Shown here piece after piece: positions 57,504 through 64,000 of a DNA stretch of 64,000 nt. The stretch's first letter is position 1. Each line of letters starts with the position of its first letter. Position numbers and translations under genes: made by a program. Origin of the DNA: Saccharina japonica (lineage: Eukaryota > Sar > Phaeophyceae > Laminariales > Laminariaceae); contig MEHQ01004509.1 of the NCBI GenBank assembly GCA_008828725.1, positions 124,001 through 188,000 of the forward strand. The letters run 5' to 3'. Below the pieces are notes generated by a model, which made no database searches, had not been told where the DNA came from, and saw nothing but the letters and a program-made list of their open reading frames with translations.

Positions 57504-58480
57504 ATGGAGAGGCGGCAGACCGTGCAGCTGATGGGGATCGTGAACAAGCTTTACTGCGAGCGCCTCCTTCTGGTGCAACGCACCGTGCACTATGAGGGCG
57601 CTTGCGCCGCGCGAACCGGAAGGGCTACCGTGCTCGCTAAGGAGAAGGCCCGCCTCAACGAGGTGGGTTATCGCATTTCGTCAGCACAGTAGCAGATAAA
57701 GTGGAGGCAGGATGTAATACACCCGGTACGGCCGCAGGAGCAGAGTCCCGCCTCGGCCAGACGTGAGCCGACGCCCGTGTACCCGCTCGTTGCTTGAGGC
57801 ACGAGCAGCGCAAGAGAGCAGCATCCGCAGCAACCGCAGCAGCCGCAGCAGCAGCCCAGGGGAGAGGAATAGAAGTATGAGGAAGTTAGGAGAGGAGAAA
57901 ATGGAGAGAAGAAGGTAGACGGAGAGAGAGAACAAGAACAAGCTAAGGAGCTGGGTGGAGAGCAGAAATCTTGGAGCGATTACAGCAGTGCAGAGGACGG
58001 GCAAAGCCTGGAGGCCGTGTCGCTGCCGCGGTTAAGAGGAGTAGCCCCATTGTGTCGGTTTGTTGGATGAGTTCGGGCGCACAAGAGCAGGTCGCTCCGC
58101 CTGCGCGCCACGTTGAAACTTACCCGGTGGTGATGAAGGTGATTCCGTCATACGCGAAGGACAGAATGGAAGAGGAAGTTACGAGATAAGAGAAACAGGA
58201 GAAGGTAGACGGAGAGAGAGAAGAAAAACAAGATTGAGGAACTGGGTGGAGAGCAGCTATCTAGGAGCGACGACAGCAGTGCAGAGGACGGGAAATGCCA
58301 GGAGGCCTTGCCGCTACCGCGTCCGAGTAAAAGGAGTAGCCCCATTGAGCCGGTTTGTTGGGTAAGTCCGGGCGCGCAAGAGCAGGTCGCTCCGCCTGCG
58401 CGCCACGTTGAAACTCACCCGGCGGTGACGAAGGTGATACCATCATACGAGAAGGAGAACGTGGTCGAAGAGATGGTTAT
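57504..58480 (+). pseudogene. Decayed ORF with internal ~300 bp tandem duplication
   Basis: A 62-codon frame from 57504 (MERRQTVQLMGIVNKLYCER...) stops at a TAG, after which coding-like Gln/Glu/Ser-rich sequence continues. The block 57905-58199 is duplicated at 58203-58480. Both copies keep SSAEDG, KRSSPI, CW..SGAQEQVAPPARHVET and KVIPSY in a readable frame, interrupted by stops elsewhere. Low-complexity, charged and Pro-rich composition suggests a retroelement gag-like or unknown repetitive protein. No zinc knuckle is visible. Confidence 0.45.
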
Positions 58481-60756
58481 ATGAAGTGGCTGAGGGATTC
58501 TCGGGGAGGAGCCTAGAGTAAGCGCAGAAGACGCAAGGATGGTTGGCCGAGGAAGAAGGGGAGGAGATGGAGGAGACGAATAGAGCGACGTTGGGACGGG
58601 CGAGAAGCAGGAGCATCAGCCGCTGCCACCGCCTCTGCTGCCGCCACCGCCGTGGCCGCCCGTGGTAGGCAGGCGCGTAGACGTCGAGGCGGAGCAGCAA
58701 GCCTCGGTAGTGGAGACCCGTTTGGTACTGGCGTACCGAGCCCTGGTATCATAGGACAAACGCAAGGAGGGGAAAGAGGAGGAAACAGTAGTTGAGGTAT
58801 AGGGGCCAGAAGAGAAAGGAGGGGAAGACACGGATAACGAGCAGCAGCAGCAGCAGCAGCAGTAGGGGAGCAAAACGGGGCGGGGGGGCGGCGAGCAAGA
58901 CCACCTACAGCAAGATTGTGTTTGGATCAGCATGGAATCTGGGCCGCGATGGCGCCTGGGTGGTATTGTTATCCCTCCTTTCAGCCCCGATTGGTATACA
59001 AACGTTTTTTTGCTGCTTCTGTTGCTTGCGGAAATATCGATCGAAGGTTGTTCTTATTTTTGATGATGTTGTTTTGTACGAGATGCTACTGCTCAGGTGT
59101 ACGTAGGTGCGTGGTGGGAGCTATGGGCCATCCATTTACTACTACTGAATGCAAGAAGTTGGGTCTGTTGTTTTGCGTTCTTGGCGCGGGATGATAAGCT
59201 ACGAACTTGGCTTAGAGCGTGGCGAGGATGATATATGGTGCATGCATAGTAGGATTGAGACCGCGCTGGACGAGCACTTAACGAGCCGGCATCCTGTTTT
59301 GGTCGTGTTCCTTGCTTCTCGAATGCTACTGCACGTACTGACCTTGTCAGGTAGCAACATGGTGTACGTATGATAGAAGCCAGCATGCAGCAATTCTACC
59401 CTTGGACCTGTTCGAGATCAGCAGGGGAAGTTTCTAGAAATATGCACATATGGCTGTTTTGTCTGTCATCGAAATCTTTAACATGGGTACGAGTACTATA
59501 CTGCTGTGAGTAAACCAGGTATACCAGATATAATTCAGCGCAGGGCGCCTTTTGGGGTTTATGGGCGTATGGTCGCATACGTCAATAAGTACCCTAATAC
59601 CAGAGTGGTAGGGAATAATTGCACCTGAATAATAGTTTTGAGCTTGGCATAAATGTCGCAGGAGTAGATAAACAATGGTCGCCCCCTTTCCTTCTCTCGT
59701 CCCCTCGCTCACTTTGTTCTCCAACAATTTGGGTTGGCATGTAGAATTTGGTGATGGTAGATTGACGGGTTGTAGGAAAGGGGAGTTGGAGAACTGAAAT
59801 ACTCCGGCTGTGCTGCTTGTTTTGTGTACCTGAAGTAAACGGTAGTGCTCTATATACGGAGGGTTTTCTGATTATGAGGGTCGTATTATATGCACCCCGA
59901 TGCATATGCCACAAGCCACTGAGGGTTACCAGGTACCAGGTACCAGGTACAAAGCACTACGCACGTACTGCTGTACAGATAGGGTTATCATGGTTGATAC
60001 AAGTTAGAATGTGCGCGTTGTGGTATGATATGCGCGTCAATAGAGTAGTGACACTGGGTGAACATATGTATGGACGATTGAGATTGACTGATGTATGTGC
60101 GTCATTCCGCCCTCCCTCCCTCCCTCCGTCACAACGGAGCAGTCACAGGTACGAGATGGTTCTGATCATTATTTAGCACGCATAATATGTATATACGTAC
60201 CTAACGCAGGAATGGTATAACCTGGGTAGGTGCTTTAATCGCGTAATAATGTAGCAGTGACTGTGTTCCTTGCTGGTGAGGCATGCGTTATGTTCTTGCA
60301 GCTGTCTGATCACTGCCTTCGAATCTTGATGAATACATACATGCGTTTTGTCCTTTAGCGTACGAGTGACTTATTGGTTGGTTAAAAGGCTGTTCTTGAG
60401 TCATGGTTGTTTGGTGATATAATATTACACTTCGGAGATTGTCATCCACCCAGGTGCTCGCCCTGTCGTGCCTCAACTTTCTGTGTTGTGTGGAATATCG
60501 CTCGAAAGTTCTTGATTGTACCAGCAACTCATGGCGAGGGGGGATTATGGTACCCAGATGATAAGTTGGCATACATAACTACTACTGTGAGGATGAAACC
60601 AGAGGACGGTTGGATGTATTACGTTTTCGTATGAAAAGGGGGCAGTGAGAATGTGATGGCAATGCCCCGAGCCCCGAGGCTGAGTGCGGGGTGTACAAGA
60701 CTAGTACTAGTAGACTTTAATGCTCAACAATACGGGAATATGGCAGTACCTTTTAG
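58481..60756. other. Stretch without a supported gene
   Basis: Contains an AGC trinucleotide run (58841-58862), Gly/Arg-rich frames at 58560-58750 that may continue the decayed ORF upstream, and a ccaggtaccaggtaccaggtac repeat at 59929-59950. Nothing else recognised. Confidence 0.4.
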
Positions 60757-60886
60757 TATTGACCGGTGAGGCAAGTATTGTCAAATCACCTTGTTGACCT
60801 CGTAAAACAATGAAAGGGACCATGGATATCCTTCGTGTTGGCCGGTGAGGCACGCATTGTCAACTCACCTATTTTACCTCGAAACA
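60757..60886. repeat. Diverged direct duplication (ttg.ccggtgaggca...)
   Basis: 60757-60810 and 60835-60886 share ttg.ccggtgaggca.g.attgtcaa.tcacct....acctcg. Confidence 0.7.
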
Positions 60887-61757
60887 TAGGCTGGATTGCA
60901 GGAACATTCACGAGGTGTTACATGAATAGCATTTTGTTGTTCACTTCGTAGCTGTTGACTTGAAATTACTGAGACTTCCTTATGAAACACTTCGTAATGG
61001 ATATACCCTCTGGTATACACATTGACGGATTGATTGATTGAACGAGGATCAGAGAATTATGGATTTTGATTGGGTTTCTCTGGGGTTAAAGTCGGGTTGC
61101 GGTTTTTGATTGATGGTTTTCGGGTATTGCTAACTCTGCCTCTTTACTGGTAAATATAGTAGAAACTGCTGTGCGGATAGGCTGTTTTGTTATCGTCTCT
61201 GCTTCATGCGGCCGAAGACCGTGACATCGGGAAAACTGTATTGTTGGTTGTCAGGGAGATACTGAAGTTAACGCCAGTATAGTTTAGGTTTAGGTATTTT
61301 AATTTGAATGAGTTTGCTTGAATTTCTGGCATTCGGTACTTTGAATCTGCTTGGGGTTTTGGGACCTTGTGTTTCACATTCAGTGCATTAATTTGGGGGG
61401 TGTGATATTGATTCCGGATGATGACTTGCGGCTTTTGGGACGGCTATGAGGTGACCATGCTACGGTATTGTGATGCCTCATTGCCATGCAGTTCACAGGC
61501 AGGCGGCATATTAGTTGATGGGACTATGCACTTGTTCGGGTGCATACTGCCGATGTGTGATCTCGTACAGTATCGATTGCAAAGCAGGGAGAATGTTGAT
61601 TGTGCTTGCAGCAGATTCAGGAGATAGGATGACGGTTAAGGGTATAAGGGGGTTCCTATACCCGATGAGGCTTTAGTGAGGTGGAAATACGGGCCAGCTT
61701 TCTCAGCTCGTCTGCTCGCGTTCTTACTGTCCACTCCTTCGAGGTCCTATAATATTT

Positions 61758-62261
61758 ATGCTGAATAAAGTGGTTTATGTCTACATCGAGCAGCGCTCCA
61801 GCACCTTGACCCTGTTTGCCTGTGTAAGGGCCTGTCATGCGCCCGATATTGAATCAACACGTATTACACATGGACGCTCAGGTGACTCTATCATTTGCCT
61901 CCATCGCTATGGAGTGGCACAATCATATCCCCTTTTGGCGTTGCTGATGGACGGGAAAGTGCCTTCGGGGATTTTTCCTGTCTTGCAAAATATCCAAGGA
62001 TGCACCTGCTTGTGCTCTCGTGTCCAACACGTTAGGAAAGAGCGGTTTTCTGCAACAGGAGTGGATGTGTTTGGGCGTGGACTCTTAGAGTTACCACTCG
62101 TCTTTGTGTGGCAGCCGATTGTCTTCGTCGACGTAATACCGCAACGGGAAAGGCAGTACCGGGCCCTGCTGTGCACAATACTGCGCATTATATGCAGTAC
62201 AATGTCATGCTTGTATGACTGCGGCTATGGTCGTGGTTTTGATGTAGTTGCGATCACCTAG
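61758..62261 (+). other. 167-codon open frame, unassigned
   Basis: Longest clean frame of the right flank. It has scattered Cys and hydrophobic segments but no recognisable domain, no splice context and an overlapping minus frame. It could be chance in this composition. Confidence 0.2.
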
Positions 62262-62709
62262 GTTCGGGTCAATCGTGGGCGGGCATCCTACTCTTCCGTT
62301 AGCATTGGGTATGCATGCAGAAGGAGAAGTGTTAATTCGCATGATCATACGCGACTCTTGTGTATATATCTATTGTCGCCATTATGGCTTGATTATGCCA
62401 ATCAGGCCTGGGTCGACGAGTAGCGGTCATTCGGGCCTTGTGCACACACTCGGTATACAAACGACGCAGAACGGACGAACCGTAGACACTATTGAGCAAC
62501 AAAACAATAATTATTAATGTATCGGCGCCTTTCGACACCAAAACCTGTCTGCTTTTGCCACCCGTGCGTGAGGACAATCACCCGAGCCGGCTGGATTGGT
62601 GCACTCCAGTACGTAAGATTGAACTGGGTGCCTCATCTTCATGGAACGAGCGACCATGGCACAACCCTTGCTATATAATAGTACTACAGTACAAGTATAA
62701 TCCTGCTGT

Positions 62710-64000
62710 GTGTCTGCGCCAGCGACAGGTGATGTTCGTGGCATCGAATGAGCAAGCGAAACACGAACAGAGCTCGGCTCTATGCTACAACAGCGACTGT
62801 CTATTATACTTTCGCCAACCGTGTGTGAGGGCATGCCTTCGAATCTAGTGTTTGTGAGCGCTACGGTAAGCGACTTTGCCCTGGGTGTCCGGTCTTTACG
62901 GAGGCGTGTGAACACGGTCCCAACCCTTACTGTATAGGACGAGAGGGGCCGTACACGAACGATACCGGTCGGTGAAGGTATATATGTGCGTGTTTGAAAC
63001 CCGGCTGTATACGTGTCATGTGCTGATCGGCAGATCGGCAGGGGCGTACGGCAGAGACCGGCGAGGGTGACGGTCCGATCCCGGCCGCGTGCGTACGGAT
63101 TTTGAACCCGATCGATTGCTGGTGATGGGGTTGAGCTCCAGGTCAGGTCTTGGCTTCGGGCTCTGCTACAATATACTTGAGTACTAGTCTGCTTCAGCGA
63201 CAGGTACTACTGGAATATGACCGAACCTGGCTGTATGCTCTCTATTCGATCATCGGTGGGTGATATACTATCATAAATACGCCCCCATATGTTTACCTAC
63301 AACTCAACTATAGTGTCTGGTAGGCAGCCACGTATTGCCTTTAAGTTAGACACGGGGCGGGGACACAGGTGATAACGGCGGGTGAAAACGTGTGTTCGAA
63401 TCTGGCTGTATGCGTGCGATGTAGTTCGCCGCGGATGCCACGGATCTACATTATTTGACTTTTTCGTGGCACGTGTCGCGACACGTGTCTCGACATGTCG
63501 CGAAGTGTCGCGACATGCCGCGACACGTGCCGCGGCAATTCGCGACATGCCGCGGCATGTCGCTATAAGCCGCGACACATAGGGTTAGGGTTAGCGACAC
63601 TCGCCGCGACACTCTCCGCGACACTCGCCGCGACACGCCGTGGGGTGTCGCGGCATGCCGCGACATGCCACGGCGTGTCGCGACACGTGTCGCCACATGT
63701 CACGGCATGTAGCGACACGTCCGTGGCGTGTCCCGGCATGTCGCGACACGTCGCGACATGTCGTGACATGTCGTCACACGTGTCGCGACACGTGGCACGA
63801 AAAATAAAATAATGTGCATTCCTCGCGGATGCTTACGGCGGCGACAGGTGATGGCGACGGCTCTAACCCGGGTGTTTGCGTACGATTTCGAACCCCACTG
63901 CTTGCGATGAGGTGAGCGGCAGGTACAGTCCTATGTTGAAGCCCTGGTACAGTGCTGTGTGTGTCTATGCCAGCGCCAGGTGATGTCGTGGGATCGAACC
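62710..64000 (+). repeat. Diverged repeat family (gcgacaggtgatg...tcgaacc.ggctgtatgcgtg)
   Basis: A block of the type c(a/g)gcgacaggtgatg...cg.g..tcgaa(c/t)c.ggctgta(t)gcgtg recurs at about 62718, 62985, 63192, 63368, 63840 and 63972, to the window end. The foldback element at 63442-63822 interrupts it. Confidence 0.55.
63442..63822. mobile_element. Foldback element with telomere-like core, copy 2
   Basis: Ends GGATCTACATTATTTGACTTTTTCGTGG and the inverse, closing at CCACGTGTCGCGACA-type palindromes. The centre holds agggttagggttag, i.e. the telomere-like core in the opposite orientation to copy 1 at 30601-30911. Confidence 0.8.

Overview
The window looks like intron-rich nuclear DNA of a multicellular stramenopile, most likely a brown alga. 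This is an inference from long multi-exon genes with introns of 0.3-4 kb, an LNR/Notch-repeat secreted protein built from phase-1 exons, a ZIFL-like MFS transporter, decayed Ty3/gypsy sequence, many minisatellites and TTAGGG-type tracts. Most short open frames here are chance or repeat-derived. Only two complete genes can be reconstructed, and their splice phases close at every junction.

Left flank (1-12.5 kb): no convincing gene. It is a repeat-rich block holding ACCGCACCG minisatellites, at least five pieces of a tRNA-related SINE family, two ~710 bp copies of a TA-flanked MITE, a 610 bp element with long inverted ends, and a ~760 bp element with ~48 bp inverted ends.

Gene 1 (12506-27456, + strand, 14 exons, 1039 aa) is a predicted secreted protein. 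It has a signal peptide, eleven Lin-12/Notch-type repeats (LNR) separated by acidic Ser/Thr-rich linkers, and a C-terminal galactose-binding (F5/8 C-like) domain. Each LNR is cut at the same Gly codon by a phase-1 intron, so each internal exon carries the second half of one LNR and the first half of the next. Shared intron sequence shows that exons 5-6 and 7-8 arose by a ~1.88 kb tandem duplication. A decayed LNR exon survives between exons 11 and 12.

Middle (27.5-41 kb): a diverged tandem duplication (27.7-29.0 kb), isolated coding-like frames I could not join into genes, a foldback element with a telomere-like core (30.6 kb), a 17-18 bp tandem repeat (34.3 kb) and a ~0.47 kb-armed inverted duplication (34.5-35.5 kb).

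Gene 2 (52257-41045, - strand, 9 exons, 629 aa from the preferred start) is a Major Facilitator transporter of the ZIFL/DHA1 type with a long loop between its two halves. Its introns carry ~35 bp minisatellites, AAAAAGGGGG-type repeats and an AACGTTA-rich tract. Genes 1 and 2 converge, about 13.6 kb apart.

Right flank (52.5-64 kb): repeats, a decayed Ty3/gypsy integrase with its C-terminal tail (54.6-56.4 kb), a 27-base G run, a decayed ORF with a ~300 bp internal tandem duplication (57.5-58.5 kb), and a second foldback element (63.4-63.8 kb). I see no RNA gene that looks functional and no CRISPR array.
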